A program made the position numbers and the translations under genes. Source: an uncultured Lachnospiraceae bacterium (GTDB taxonomy: Bacteria > Bacillota > Clostridia > Lachnospirales > Lachnospiraceae). From it: a DNA stretch of 58,677 nt. Under the pieces are notes generated by a model. That model made no database searches. It saw only the letters and a list, made by a program, of their open reading frames with translations, and was not told where the DNA came from. The stretch is taken from NCBI GenBank assembly GCA_947174505.1, contig CAMWJF010000025.1, positions 1 through 58,677 of the forward strand. The letters are read 5' to 3'. Below, piece after piece: positions 41,433 through 50,220 of this stretch. The stretch's first letter is position 1; each line of letters starts with the position of its first letter.

Positions 41433-42119
41433 TTACGACTCCTTTTCATAAAGCCGGTTCTCCCGGATATACGCTTCCACCGCCTCCGGAACGAATCCCT
41501 GCAAGGACGCGCCCTCGCGCACTCTTTCCCGGATCTGCGTGGAGGATACGTCCATACCAGCAAATGCCAGAATTTCAATGGAGGCACTGTATTTCTCCCG
41601 CAGATACTGTGCCTGTCCCCGCAGACGATCCTGCCGTTTCCCGCCGGTTTCAACGTCCCCGCCGTCCACGCGCGTAGAAGTCATCTGTGGATCGGAAGAC
41701 GGCTCTTCTGTCCGCACCGCCGCCAGAACCGTACAATTCCGAAAAATCAACTCCGGTTTTTTCCAGTCCTCCATGGCATACAGGCTGTCAGCCCCCAAAA
41801 TAAAATAGTATGCCGCATCAGGGTCTGCAATTTTTAATTTCTGCAGGGTATCGCAAGTGTAAGTGTTTTTCCCCTGCGCCGCATCCGACGCTTCCACCTC
41901 GGACAGCTCGAAGCCCGGCACTCCTTTGATGGCGAGAGCCGTCATTTCGCACCGTACCTGTACGGGCAGAACCTGCCGCTGGTTCTTCATATAGGGAACG
42001 CCACTTGGCATGAACAGCACCCTTTCCAGCCCGAACTGCTCTCTCGCTTTTTCTGCGATCGCCAGATGCCCGTTGTGGATGGGGTTGAAAGTGCCTCCCA
42101 TAATGCCGATTCTTCTCAT
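41433..42119 (-). CDS. nadD: Nicotinate-nucleotide adenylyltransferase
   Basis: NadD adenylates nicotinate mononucleotide on the way to NAD. The 228-residue protein has the nucleotidyltransferase start GIMGGTFNPIHNGHLAIAEKA (HxGH in PIHNGH), then FMPSGVPYMK, FILGADSL and the C-terminal VSSTQIRERVREG (ISSTxIR motif). GGGGGA lies about 8 nt before the ATG. About 45 residues near 135-165 (RTEEPSSDPQMTSTRVDGGDV) form an insert that is longer than usual and polar. Confidence 0.96.
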   Translation of the reverse strand: MRRIGIMGGTFNPIHNGHLAIAEKAREQFGLERVLFMPSGVPYMKNQRQVLPVQVRCEMTALAIKGVPGFELSEVEASDAAQGKNTYTCDTLQKLKIADPDAAYYFILGADSLYAMEDWKKPELIFRNCTVLAAVRTEEPSSDPQMTSTRVDGGDVETGGKRQDRLRGQAQYLREKYSASIEILAFAGMDVSSTQIRERVREGASLQGFVPEAVEAYIRENRLYEKES

Positions 42120-42184
42120 ACAGTTCCCCCTTTACGTTTCTGGCCGATACTTGTGATGCGGCGAACAAAATCCGATTCCCACAG

Positions 42185-42481
42185 TTATTTTGGCAGTACG
42201 ATTTTCGGATTCTTTTTATCCGGCTTGTAGAGGATGATCTTCTTGCCGATCACCTGCACCACCGTGGAGCGGGTTCTCTCCGCCACCGCCTCGGCAATCA
42301 TCCGGGGATCGTCCGCGCAGTTCTTCAGGACGGCAATCTTCAAAAGCTCCCTTGTATGGAAAGCATCCGCGATGGACTCTGTGAATTCCGGCGTCAGGCT
42401 GGCTTTTCCCACCTGAAAGATGGGATCGATACCGTTTGCCAGACTCTTTAAATGTGCCCGCTGTTTGCTCGTTAATTCCAT
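42185..42481 (-). CDS. yhbY: YhbY-type CRM-domain RNA-binding protein
   Basis: This is a small ribosome-assembly factor of the CRS1-YhbY family. The 98-residue protein begins MELTSKQRAHLKSLANGIDPIFQVGK and has the GxxG-type loop within AVAERTRSTVVQVIGKKIILYKP. GGAGA precedes the start. Position between obgE and nadD is the standard Firmicute order. Confidence 0.95.
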   Translation of the reverse strand: MELTSKQRAHLKSLANGIDPIFQVGKASLTPEFTESIADAFHTRELLKIAVLKNCADDPRMIAEAVAERTRSTVVQVIGKKIILYKPDKKNPKIVLPK

Positions 42482-42518
42482 AAATCAAATCTCCTTCTCA
42501 GGATTGAGCTTTACTCAA

Positions 42519-43811
42519 TCACTTATAGTAGTCAAACGACAGTCCGTACATTCGGACGGTGCTGCCCTCCTCGATGCCAAGCGCCTCAAGCTGTTCCAGA
42601 ATTCCCTGCTTGCGCATAAAATCCTGAAAGAATTTAAAGCCCTTCTCGGATTCCAGATTGGTGTAGGACAGCATCTTCTCAATGCGCGGCCCTTCCACCA
42701 CATACTCGTCCGCCGCCTCGTCATAGACCACGGTAAACGGTTCGTTTTCAATGTCAAAATGGAATTCAGGGAAGAATTCCTGTTCAAAGGTCAGGGGCTT
42801 GCTGTCCTCCATTTCGCCCAGACGGTTATTGATGGCATAGAGAAGCTCTCTGACGCCTTTGCCGCTGATGGCGGAAATGGCGTAGACAGGAATGCCCTGC
42901 GGCGCAAACTCAGCCCTGATCTTTTCCACGGGATCACTGTCCTTCTCATAGATCATATCAATCTTGTTGGCAGCGATGATCTGCGGTCTTTCGGAAAGCG
43001 TCCGGTCGTAGGTTTCAAGCTCTTTGTTGATGGCATAAATATCCGCAATGGGATCGCGCCCCTCTGTTGACGCCGCATCCACGATGTGCACAATCAGCCG
43101 TGTCCGTTCGATGTGGCGCAGAAACTCATGCCCCAGTCCCACCCCCTCCGACGCGCCTTCAATCAGGCCTGGTATATCGGCGATCACAAAACCTTTGGCA
43201 TCCTCTAGGTCCACCACGCCCAGGTTGGGATTCAGGGTGGTAAAGTGATAGTTGGCTATTTTGGGCCTTGCGTTTGTCACCTTTGATAAAAAGGTAGATT
43301 TTCCCACATTGGGAAAGCCCACGAGTCCCACGTCGGCAATCACTTTAAGCTCCAGAAGCAGCTCCAGCTCTTTGGCCGGCTGGCCGGGCTGGGCATACTT
43401 GGGCGCCTGCATGGTGCTGGTGGCATAGTGCTGGTTGCCGCTGCCGCCGCGCCCGCCTTTCAGGAGAAGAAAGCGCCTGTTGTCGCCGGACATGTCAGTG
43501 ATGACCTTGCCGCTCTCCGCCTCGCGGATCACCGTGCCCTCGGGCACTTTGATGACAATATCCTCCCCGTTTCTTCCGGCGCAGTTCTTCTTGCCGCCCT
43601 CCTCGCCGTTTTTGGCACAGTATTTGCGGACATGGCGGAAATCAGTCAGTGTGTTTAACCCCTCGTCCACCTCAAAGTAGACGCTGCCGCCACTTCCGCC
43701 GTCACCGCCGTCCGGGCCGCCGTTCGGCACATATTTTTCACGCCGGAAGGAGACGTGGCCGTCGCCGCCCTTACCGCTTTTAACAAATATTCTCGCACGA
43801 TCTGCAAACAT
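42519..43811 (-). CDS. obgE: GTPase Obg
   Basis: Obg is a large-subunit assembly GTPase that also links to stress control. The 430-residue protein has the glycine-rich Obg fold (KGGDGHVSFRREKYVPNGGPDGGDGG), the G domain with GFPNVGKST, the switch FTTLNPNLGVV, DIPGLIEGA and NKID, and the C-terminal OCT domain seen in Gram-positive Obg. It lies 60 bp behind rpmA. Confidence 0.97.
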   Translation of the reverse strand: MFADRARIFVKSGKGGDGHVSFRREKYVPNGGPDGGDGGSGGSVYFEVDEGLNTLTDFRHVRKYCAKNGEEGGKKNCAGRNGEDIVIKVPEGTVIREAESGKVITDMSGDNRRFLLLKGGRGGSGNQHYATSTMQAPKYAQPGQPAKELELLLELKVIADVGLVGFPNVGKSTFLSKVTNARPKIANYHFTTLNPNLGVVDLEDAKGFVIADIPGLIEGASEGVGLGHEFLRHIERTRLIVHIVDAASTEGRDPIADIYAINKELETYDRTLSERPQIIAANKIDMIYEKDSDPVEKIRAEFAPQGIPVYAISAISGKGVRELLYAINNRLGEMEDSKPLTFEQEFFPEFHFDIENEPFTVVYDEAADEYVVEGPRIEKMLSYTNLESEKGFKFFQDFMRKQGILEQLEALGIEEGSTVRMYGLSFDYYK

Positions 43812-43871
43812 AATAAATCCTCATTAGAAAAGCTCCAAACATCAGGATGTTCGGAGCTGTCTTTAAACCTC

Positions 43872-44156
43872 TTACTTCTCTACAGGATAAACGGACGCCT
43901 GCTTCTTATCTCTTCCCTTTCTCTCGAAACGAAGAACACCGTCTACCAGAGCAAACAGCGTATCGTCTCCGCCTCTACCCACGTTCACGCCGGGATGAAT
44001 CTTGGTTCCGCGCTGTCTGTATAAGATGTTGCCCGCCTTAACAAACTGTCCGTCAGCTCTTTTCGCGCCCAATCTCTTGGATTCGGAATCGCGGCCGTTC
44101 TTGGTGGAGCCGACACCCTTCTTATGAGCAAAAAACTGAAGGTTCATATTCAACAT
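43872..44156 (-). CDS. rpmA: 50S ribosomal protein L27 with cleavable N-terminal extension
   Basis: L27 reaches into the peptidyl-transferase centre. The 94-residue form starts [10 protein letters not shown] before the mature [14 protein letters not shown]. This matches the Firmicute L27 extension that must be removed after the phenylalanine-alanine pair by the protease Prp, encoded immediately upstream. GGAGG lies about 7 nt before the ATG. Confidence 0.97.
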   Translation of the reverse strand: MLNMNLQFFAHKKGVGSTKNGRDSESKRLGAKRADGQFVKAGNILYRQRGTKIHPGVNVGRGGDDTLFALVDGVLRFERKGRDKKQASVYPVEK

Positions 44157-44160
44157 GGTA

Positions 44161-44493
44161 TTACACCTCCTTAAATATCAATTTACAATGCTTTTTCCCG
44201 TACTGTGCCTCAATCCGGCCCAGTCCGAGAACCAGAGAATCCATCAGTGCGACGGAGGTTTCCCGCAGGGGCTGTTTTAAAAATGAACAACTGATTCTGC
44301 CGGCATTTTCGTCCGCCTCCACCTGTACCGGTTCCTTTGTGATTTCATCGAGCGCATTCACCGTGTTTATCACAAGAACAGAAATTGCCGCACAGACAAT
44401 ATCCTGACCATAGTCTGCATACGCCGCGTGGCCGTCACAGGTAAATTTCCGGTATTCTCCTGCCTTGGTTTTATAAATGGTAATCCGGGTCAT
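44161..44493 (-). CDS. prp: Ribosomal-processing cysteine protease Prp
   Basis: Prp removes the N-terminal extension of L27 and is essential where L27 carries it. The 110-residue protein has the catalytic histidine and cysteine in [22 protein letters not shown]. Its ATG shares one base with the rplU stop (TAATG), and rpmA follows after 4 bp, so enzyme and substrate are translationally coupled between the two ribosomal protein genes. Confidence 0.95.
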   Translation of the reverse strand: MTRITIYKTKAGEYRKFTCDGHAAYADYGQDIVCAAISVLVINTVNALDEITKEPVQVEADENAGRISCSFLKQPLRETSVALMDSLVLGLGRIEAQYGKKHCKLIFKEV

Positions 44494-44798
44494 TACGCGT
44501 TGATCTTGTCAATCTTGATCTGCGTGTAAGGCTGTCTGTGACCGTTTTTCTTGTGGTAGCCGGTTTTTCTCTTATACTTGTAAACGATGACCTTGCGCGC
44601 CTTACCCTGATCCATAACGGTTCCTGTCACGGTCGCGTTCGCCACATCGCCTGCAACTTTAAGATCCTTATCGCTGACTGCGATCACCTGATCGAAGGTA
44701 ACAGTAGAACCAACCTCGACGTCAAGCTTTTCCACTCTGATCTCATCGCCCTCGGATACCTTGTACTGTTTTCCGCCTGTTGCAATGATTGCGTACAT
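44493..44798 (-). CDS. rplU: 50S ribosomal protein L21
   Basis: The 101-residue L21 begins [25 protein letters not shown] and ends with [22 protein letters not shown], the rRNA-binding end. ATG at 44798 follows AGGAGGT by 8 nt. It is the first gene of the unit running to rsfS, with a strong promoter and a structured leader upstream. Confidence 0.97.
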   Translation of the reverse strand: MYAIIATGGKQYKVSEGDEIRVEKLDVEVGSTVTFDQVIAVSDKDLKVAGDVANATVTGTVMDQGKARKVIVYKYKRKTGYHKKNGHRQPYTQIKIDKINA

Positions 44799-44891
44799 AT
44801 CTGCACACCTCCTATTCATGGACTACGTCCATTTACTCGCTAACTGTGGTGATGCCAAATGGGCATACTTCTACCTCGCTATGCGGCATAC
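44799..44891 (-). ncRNA. Structured 5' leader of rplU (candidate L21 leader)
   Basis: About 93 nt are transcribed ahead of rplU. On the minus strand there is ATGCC-CATTT-GGCAT, then ATGGAC-GTA-GTCCAT just before the AGGAGG, with GCGAGG and AGCGAG further apart. Firmicutes are known to have an autoregulatory L21 leader at this place; I could not test the match to its covariance model. Confidence 0.5.
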
Positions 44892-44897
44892 TCAAAT

Positions 44898-44926
44898 ATT
44901 GTAACGGGTTTTTGGCTGTTTGTCAA
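44898..44926 (-). promoter_or_regulatory. rplU operon promoter
   Basis: TTGACA and TACAAT on the minus strand with a 17-bp spacer, about 100 bp before rplU, inside the gap after lspA. Confidence 0.85.
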
Positions 44927-44933
44927 CAAAAAC

Positions 44934-45452
44934 TTAGGAAGATTTTGGCTTTCCGAGCCGAAAAAGACAGTCCAGCTCTTCGTCCGTATAATAAAAAAAC
45001 AGAAGAACCGCCAGTATAGCAACCCCTACGGTAATATAAATATCCGCCACATTAAACTTCGGAAAATTGATCGGCACGAAATAAATAAAATCCACCACAT
45101 AATGATTTCTCACCCGGTCGATCAGGTTTCCCACCGCGCCGCTTATGATGAGCAGCATACAAAGGCGCATCGGGAGAAACCGTCTCCCCTCCGGCAGCAT
45201 AAAATATTTCCATAAAACCAGTATAATAACAAACGTTGTCAGGACGATCAGGAAGGTCTGCCTTCCCATGAAGGAGCTGAAGGCGGCGCCTGTGTTTTCC
45301 AGATAGGAAAATTCCAGCACACGGCTGATAATCACAAAAGGTTCCTGCCCTTTCAGATGGGAAACGGCAAGCCATTTCGTGTACTGGTCTGCAAGAAGCA
45401 GGCTGCATATTACAAAAATGAACAAAAAAAGAGGTTGTTTCTGTATTTTCAT
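44934..45452 (-). CDS. lspA: Lipoprotein signal peptidase (second copy)
   Basis: The 172-residue paralogue of the lspA at 23.8 kb has four membrane segments, ADQYTKWLAV, ENTGAAFSSF and both catalytic aspartates in AVGNLIDRVRN and FPKFNVADIY. The last motif block is nearly the same as in copy one, but the N-terminal halves differ, so it is an old duplication or a transfer. It lies alone between a NUDIX gene and the rplU promoter. Confidence 0.95.
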   Translation of the reverse strand: MKIQKQPLFLFIFVICSLLLADQYTKWLAVSHLKGQEPFVIISRVLEFSYLENTGAAFSSFMGRQTFLIVLTTFVIILVLWKYFMLPEGRRFLPMRLCMLLIISGAVGNLIDRVRNHYVVDFIYFVPINFPKFNVADIYITVGVAILAVLLFFYYTDEELDCLFRLGKPKSS

Positions 45453-45535
45453 GGTGAAACCGGAGTGTTCCTTTCTGTCGATTTATCAATGTTTTTTGAA
45501 AATAATGACTATTCAGGTCAAATTATAATTCAGCT

Positions 45536-46093
45536 TTAAAATGAAGGATTCCCTGCAAAAAAGAAAGCGGCTATCTGCGCGCGGGAACTGAACTCTTCCG
45601 TCTCCAGCAATTCCTTTACCTCCTCCTTCGTATAGAAATCTGCGGTAATCTGTTCGTTTTCTGAGGTGTGGTCCTCAAAATTTCCCTCCGCGTCCACAAA
45701 GGCGATCTGTGTTTTCACGTCCGAGAAAGCGACCGCTGCGAAAGAAGGCGGCAGGATGCTGTGGATTTTTTTTACGTCCAGTCCTGTCTCCTCATACAGC
45801 TCTCTCTGGATACACTCTTCCAGGGACTCCCCCTCGTTGATCATGCCTGCACAGAGATTATAGACGAAACGGTTGACACCCATACGGAATTCCCGGAGGA
45901 GCAGCATTTTCCCTTCATGAAATGCCACAATGGAAACGCCGCTGACATGCTGGCCGATGGCCTCCGGCCCTGAAATCTCATGTCGGCTCACAATCTCATA
46001 CTTTTTTTCACGTCCGGCCTTATTGCGATAAGTCAGCTCATAGTTTTTCAGATATTTTCCGTCCTTTACCTTCTCCATATGTAATAGTTCCAT
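45536..46093 (-). CDS. NUDIX hydrolase (ADP-ribose pyrophosphatase type)
   Basis: The 185-residue protein carries a complete Nudix box, GMINEGESLEECIQRELYEETGL, with RELYEETG at its end. The N-terminal strand region (YELTYRNKAGREKKYEIVSR) and LLLREFRMGVNRFVYNLCAG fit the ADP-ribose pyrophosphatase (NudF) group. Substrate not certain. AAAGGAC lies 8 nt before the ATG. Confidence 0.9.
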   Translation of the reverse strand: MELLHMEKVKDGKYLKNYELTYRNKAGREKKYEIVSRHEISGPEAIGQHVSGVSIVAFHEGKMLLLREFRMGVNRFVYNLCAGMINEGESLEECIQRELYEETGLDVKKIHSILPPSFAAVAFSDVKTQIAFVDAEGNFEDHTSENEQITADFYTKEEVKELLETEEFSSRAQIAAFFFAGNPSF

Positions 46094-46118
46094 TACCGTA
46101 GTCCTTTCTGTTCATGCG

Positions 46119-46172
46119 ACATCATTTTAGCTCCATGCCGTAACGTTTTTTGCGAAGGCACGCATCGGAACC
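46119..46172 (-). repeat. Upstream repeat, copy 1 (before NUDIX gene)
   Basis: This shares about 38 of 48 positions with the sequence at 51471-51525: TCATTTTAGCTCCATGCCG ... TTTTTGCGAAGGCACGCATCG here, TCATTTTTACCTCCATACCG ... TTTTTGCGAAAGCACGCGTCG there. Both are read on the minus strand ahead of a gene. Confidence 0.55.
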
Positions 46173-46210
46173 TTCTTTCCTGCCGGAAAAGAGGAGACGG
46201 ATTTAGCTGT

Positions 46211-47404
46211 TTACCGGCTCCGCAGCTGCTCCGCAAGGCTGGGAGCTACTTTCTTCCTGGTCAGTTCCATAAGCCCGAGCGCGGTCATATCCACTGCCTT
46301 TGCGGGAATGGGATCCCTCTTTAGGAGGCCGCGCATATACTCCAGAAGTTCCTTTTCCCTTTCCTTGCTTTTCAGATTAATAAAATCCACCAGAATCATG
46401 CCGGAGAGGTTTCTTGCCCGCAGATGCAGGGCGATCATCTCCGCCGCTTCCCTGTTGATGCGGTAGAAGGTTTCTTCCTTATCCTTTCCGGCCTCGTACT
46501 TGCCCGTATTGACATCAATGGAAATAAGAGCCTCCGTAGGCTCAATCACCAGATAACCGCCTGATTTCAGCCACACTTTTTTATCGGAAAGCTCCTGTAA
46601 GCGCTGTTCCACCGAATACAGCTTATAAAGTGGCAGAAGGGAATCCTCGTAGAGACGGAGGGGAATATCCGCCCTCCGGCATGTTTCCAGCAGGGTATCG
46701 TATACCTCCGGCAGATCGGTGATCACCTCATCATACTCGCTGCGGTAAGCATTTTCCACAAAGGCCGCATAATCCGGTTTATTTCGGTACAGGCAGCTAT
46801 AGCAGGTACGGGAAGGCGCAATCTCCAGAATATGCGCCAATGTATCTGCCAGTTCCCGGGCCTCCGCAAGAAGCGGTTCCATGCAGTCCAATGCCCCGGC
46901 GTTTGTTCTCACAATCAGCCGGAACCGTTCGGAAATCTGCCCAAGCGCCTCCAATTCACGAAAATCTGCCTGTTGTGCGGCATTCAGCTTGGAGGAAACC
47001 TGCAAGCCGTCCTTTAAGCTGTTGGGTTTGATACCAACTACCGCGTACTGCCCGGGCAGGGAAAGCCTGGTGGTCACACCGGCAAGCTTGGTTTTCATCG
47101 GTTCTTTGGTGACCTGTACCAGCACATCGTCGCCGATTTTTAAGCTGCCGTCCGGCTTACGGTTTAACACATAAGCGGACGTAGCTTCGGTAATCGGAAG
47201 GAAGGTCAGATACTTTTCTCCCAAATCTATGAAAGCAGCGTTAATATTTCGGGAAATATTCTGTACTTTTCCGATATAAATATCGCCTACGGTTACGGCT
47301 GTACCGCTCTGCGCGCGGGCGGAAAGAACGCGGTTGCCGTTTAAAAGGAGGCTGATGCGCCTGTCATGTAATTTTAGGATGAGAATCTTGCCGTCTTTGG
47401 ACAT
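46211..47404 (-). CDS. rng: Ribonuclease E/G family protein
   Basis: This single-strand endoribonuclease is involved in rRNA and mRNA processing. The 397-residue protein has an N-terminal S1 domain (GDIYIGKVQNISRNINAAFIDLGEKYLTFLP) and the catalytic DNase I-like region with aspartates in SIDVNTGKYEAGKDKEE and ILVDFINLKSKE. It ends at GLMELTRKKVAPSLAEQLRSR, where RNase E/G homologues normally continue into the CPxCxG zinc link used for dimer or tetramer assembly. No such cysteines are present. TTGACA at about 47453-47458 (minus strand) may mark its -35. Confidence 0.9.
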   Translation of the reverse strand: MSKDGKILILKLHDRRISLLLNGNRVLSARAQSGTAVTVGDIYIGKVQNISRNINAAFIDLGEKYLTFLPITEATSAYVLNRKPDGSLKIGDDVLVQVTKEPMKTKLAGVTTRLSLPGQYAVVGIKPNSLKDGLQVSSKLNAAQQADFRELEALGQISERFRLIVRTNAGALDCMEPLLAEARELADTLAHILEIAPSRTCYSCLYRNKPDYAAFVENAYRSEYDEVITDLPEVYDTLLETCRRADIPLRLYEDSLLPLYKLYSVEQRLQELSDKKVWLKSGGYLVIEPTEALISIDVNTGKYEAGKDKEETFYRINREAAEMIALHLRARNLSGMILVDFINLKSKEREKELLEYMRGLLKRDPIPAKAVDMTALGLMELTRKKVAPSLAEQLRSR

Positions 47405-47502
47405 TTTTATGGGACTCCCGCTAAATATTCAACGACTATGTTGCCATAGCCTCTGTAGGTTGTCAATGCATTTCGCAGTTTTGTGTGCATAAAATGCTAT
47501 TT

Positions 47503-48270
47503 CTATAAAAGAAGCGGCGCAAGCTGTCTCTTCTGCCCCCCTTTGGCCAGGTCTGTATAGGTTTCCAGTCTCGTCACCTGAATGGCACAGGCCGGTATAT
47601 CACAGCCTGTAAAAGCGCAGAATTTCTCAAAGACTACCGTCGGTTTGATGTTGCCGCCGCTGCTGGCGTCCACGGTCATCCGAATGCAGGGAACGGACTT
47701 GCGTTTTTCGGCGGAATCAGCGATATACATGGCTGCGGAAGTTGACATAATTTCTTCCAACACCTGCGTTTCATCCGCATACATTTCGTAAATCCCCTGC
47801 TTTAGGTCTATTTCCATGACACTTTTTTTCGTCTCCTTCGTAAAAGGAATCCGCTCCTGCGCATAAAAATCTGCCACGGCTTTTGCAAGATCGGGAATCC
47901 CAAAAGCTCCCTCTTTTAAATGGATCTGATAGGAGGCGGCCGCCACGCTTGCCATGGCATTTTTCGTCTGATCCGGCAGGACGTTTACGGCAAGCACCTT
48001 AACGCCTTCCACCATAACCTGATTCAGCGTGTTTTTCATATCCTCTGAGGAGGACATGGACTGCACCTCCAGGTCCAGATATTCGCCGCAGCTTTCGATT
48101 CCTACACCGAGGGGCGCCGCAAAGGACATGATCTGATGGGGACTGAATCCTTCCGAATATTTTACGTCGATGTCAGCTCTTCTGACCGCTTTCTGAAAAA
48201 AGCGCATCATGTCCAGATGGCCGATAAATTTCATGGAGCCGTATTTGGCGAATTTGATCCTGACTTTCAT
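47503..48270 (-). CDS. DUF2344 / TIGR03936 family protein
   Basis: The 255-residue protein is of the family that lies directly downstream of TIGR03960 radical-SAM genes: MKVRIKFAKYGSMKFIGHLDMMRFFQKAVRRADIDVKYSEGFSPHQIMSF is its signature start. In some species it is fused to the radical-SAM protein, so the two probably form one system, but no activity is established to my knowledge. It starts 40 bp after its partner gene. Confidence 0.9.
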   Translation of the reverse strand: MKVRIKFAKYGSMKFIGHLDMMRFFQKAVRRADIDVKYSEGFSPHQIMSFAAPLGVGIESCGEYLDLEVQSMSSSEDMKNTLNQVMVEGVKVLAVNVLPDQTKNAMASVAAASYQIHLKEGAFGIPDLAKAVADFYAQERIPFTKETKKSVMEIDLKQGIYEMYADETQVLEEIMSTSAAMYIADSAEKRKSVPCIRMTVDASSGGNIKPTVVFEKFCAFTGCDIPACAIQVTRLETYTDLAKGGQKRQLAPLLL

Positions 48271-48310
48271 TAGGTTACCTCTTTACAGTCTTTCGTTGAC
48301 ACTTTTGTGT

Positions 48311-50176
48311 TCACTTCTCATGGCAGATCCCCACCCCGAACCGGTTTGCCCCGCAGCCCTGACACTGTGCCTTACAGTTCGGGGAAACTGTCTGGCTCTG
48401 CGCTTTCTTCCACTCCCGCAGCAAAAATTCCCTTGTCACGCCGCAGTCTATGAAATCCCAGGGAAAGATTTCGTCGTTCGCCCGCTCTCTTGTGGTGTAG
48501 AAACCGATGTCCAGCCCACACGCCTCAAAGCTCTCAAGCCACAGGTCGTTATGGAAGTACTCGCTCCAGGAATCGAACATACAGCCCTTTTCATAAGCCC
48601 GCAGAATGGCCTTCGACACGCGGCGGTCACCTCTGGCAAACACACCCTCCAGAACGCTTACATCCGCCTCATGCCAGTTATATTTGATGCTCTTCTGGTT
48701 CAACTGTCCCATAATGCCCTTTTTCGTCAGGTGGGCCTTTTCCAGAAATGCTTCTTTGGTACACATGGGCGCCCACTGGAACGCTGTGAACGGCTTCGGA
48801 ATAAAGAAGGAGGTGCTGGTGACAATCTGTACTTTACCGTTCACCCGTTTCTCCTTCGGCACAGCCTCAAAGAAGGCGGCCGCAATTTTATTGGAAAGAT
48901 CGCCGATTCCGAGGATGTCCTCCTCCGTTTCCGTGGGAAGTCCCAGCATAAAGTAGAGCTTTACCCGGGTCCAGCCCCCCTTGAAGGCCAAAGTGGCTCC
49001 GTTTAAAATGACTTCTTCGGTCAATCCCTTGTTGATCACATCACGCAGCCTCTGGCTTCCCGCCTCCGGCGCAAAGGTCAGGCTGCTCTTCTTGACATCC
49101 TGCACCTTGCTCATCACATCCAGCGAAAAGGCGTCGATGCGCAGGGAAGGCAGCGAAATATTGATGTGTTTCTGTCCGCATTCCGCAATCAGAAAATCAA
49201 GAAGCTCGTCCAGCTTAGAATAGTCGCTGGAACTTAAGGAGCTTAAGGAAATCTCCTCATGGCCCGTGTTCCGCAGCATTTCCACAGCATATTCTTTTAA
49301 TTTGTCCACGCTACGTTCCCGCACGGGACGGTAAATCTGTCCTGCCTGACAGAAACGGCAGCCTCTGATACAGCCGCGCTGGATTTCCAGCACCACCCGG
49401 TCCTGCGTCACCTTTATGAAGGGAACCACGGGTTTTAAGGGGTAATGCGCCTGCGTCACATCCGTCACGATTTCTTTCATAATTACGTCGGGAATATCCT
49501 CGTATTTTTTCCGCCGTCCAGAGACAGTACCGTCTTCATTGTACATTTCTTCATAAAACTGCGGCACATAGATGCCGGGGATTTTCGCCGCGCCGTGCAG
49601 AAAATCCTCCCTCGTGCCGCCAAGCCGCCTGTTTTCCAGATACCAGTCAATGAGCGGACGGTACTGCGTCTCCCCCTCGCCGATATAGAACAGGTCAAAG
49701 AAATCCGCAATCGGTTCCGGATTGTAAACGCAGGGGCCGCCGCCGATCACGATGGGCATATCCTCCCCGCGCTCCGCGGCTAAAAGCGGGATCTGCGAAA
49801 GCTCCAGTATCTGTAGAATATTGGTATAACACATTTCGTACTGGATGGTAATGCCGAGAAAGTCCATATTTTTTACAGGTTCCTGCGATTCCAGACAAAA
49901 CAGGGGAATGGAGTCCCGGCGCATAATCTGATCCAGATCCGCCCACGGGGAGTAGACGCGCTCGCACCACACGTCCTCCCATCCGTTTAACATACTGTAG
50001 AGAATCTGGATGCCCAGATGGGACATGCCGATCTCATAGACGTCGGGAAAACACATGGCGAACCGGACAGAAATCTTCGTCCTGTCCTTTTCGACAGAGT
50101 TTACCTCGTTTCCGATATAGCGGGCGGGTTTTTCCACCTGCATCAATATATCGTCATGCAGCGCTAGTTTTCTCAT
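48311..50176 (-). CDS. TIGR03960 family B12-binding-domain/radical SAM protein
   Basis: The 621-residue protein has an N-terminal B12-binding-like domain (about 30-190), then the radical-SAM cluster motif CIRGCRFCQAG (CxxxCxxC), the LPTETEED and APEAGSQRLRDV segments. A cysteine-rich tail CKAQCQGCGANRFGVGIC could hold a further cluster. The reaction is unknown; association with RNase G and L21 genes suggests RNA or ribosome modification. ATG at 50176 is 10 nt after AAGG; TTG at 50182 is possible. Confidence 0.9.
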   Translation of the reverse strand: MRKLALHDDILMQVEKPARYIGNEVNSVEKDRTKISVRFAMCFPDVYEIGMSHLGIQILYSMLNGWEDVWCERVYSPWADLDQIMRRDSIPLFCLESQEPVKNMDFLGITIQYEMCYTNILQILELSQIPLLAAERGEDMPIVIGGGPCVYNPEPIADFFDLFYIGEGETQYRPLIDWYLENRRLGGTREDFLHGAAKIPGIYVPQFYEEMYNEDGTVSGRRKKYEDIPDVIMKEIVTDVTQAHYPLKPVVPFIKVTQDRVVLEIQRGCIRGCRFCQAGQIYRPVRERSVDKLKEYAVEMLRNTGHEEISLSSLSSSDYSKLDELLDFLIAECGQKHINISLPSLRIDAFSLDVMSKVQDVKKSSLTFAPEAGSQRLRDVINKGLTEEVILNGATLAFKGGWTRVKLYFMLGLPTETEEDILGIGDLSNKIAAAFFEAVPKEKRVNGKVQIVTSTSFFIPKPFTAFQWAPMCTKEAFLEKAHLTKKGIMGQLNQKSIKYNWHEADVSVLEGVFARGDRRVSKAILRAYEKGCMFDSWSEYFHNDLWLESFEACGLDIGFYTTRERANDEIFPWDFIDCGVTREFLLREWKKAQSQTVSPNCKAQCQGCGANRFGVGICHEK

Positions 50177-50220
50177 AAACAATGTACCTTGCCTTTTTGT
50201 AGTAAGTATATCAAACGAAT

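Noticed and set aside
48209..49006. 265-codon plus-strand frame opposite the TIGR03960 gene
   Set aside because: It lies opposite a conserved radical-SAM protein and shows no domain.
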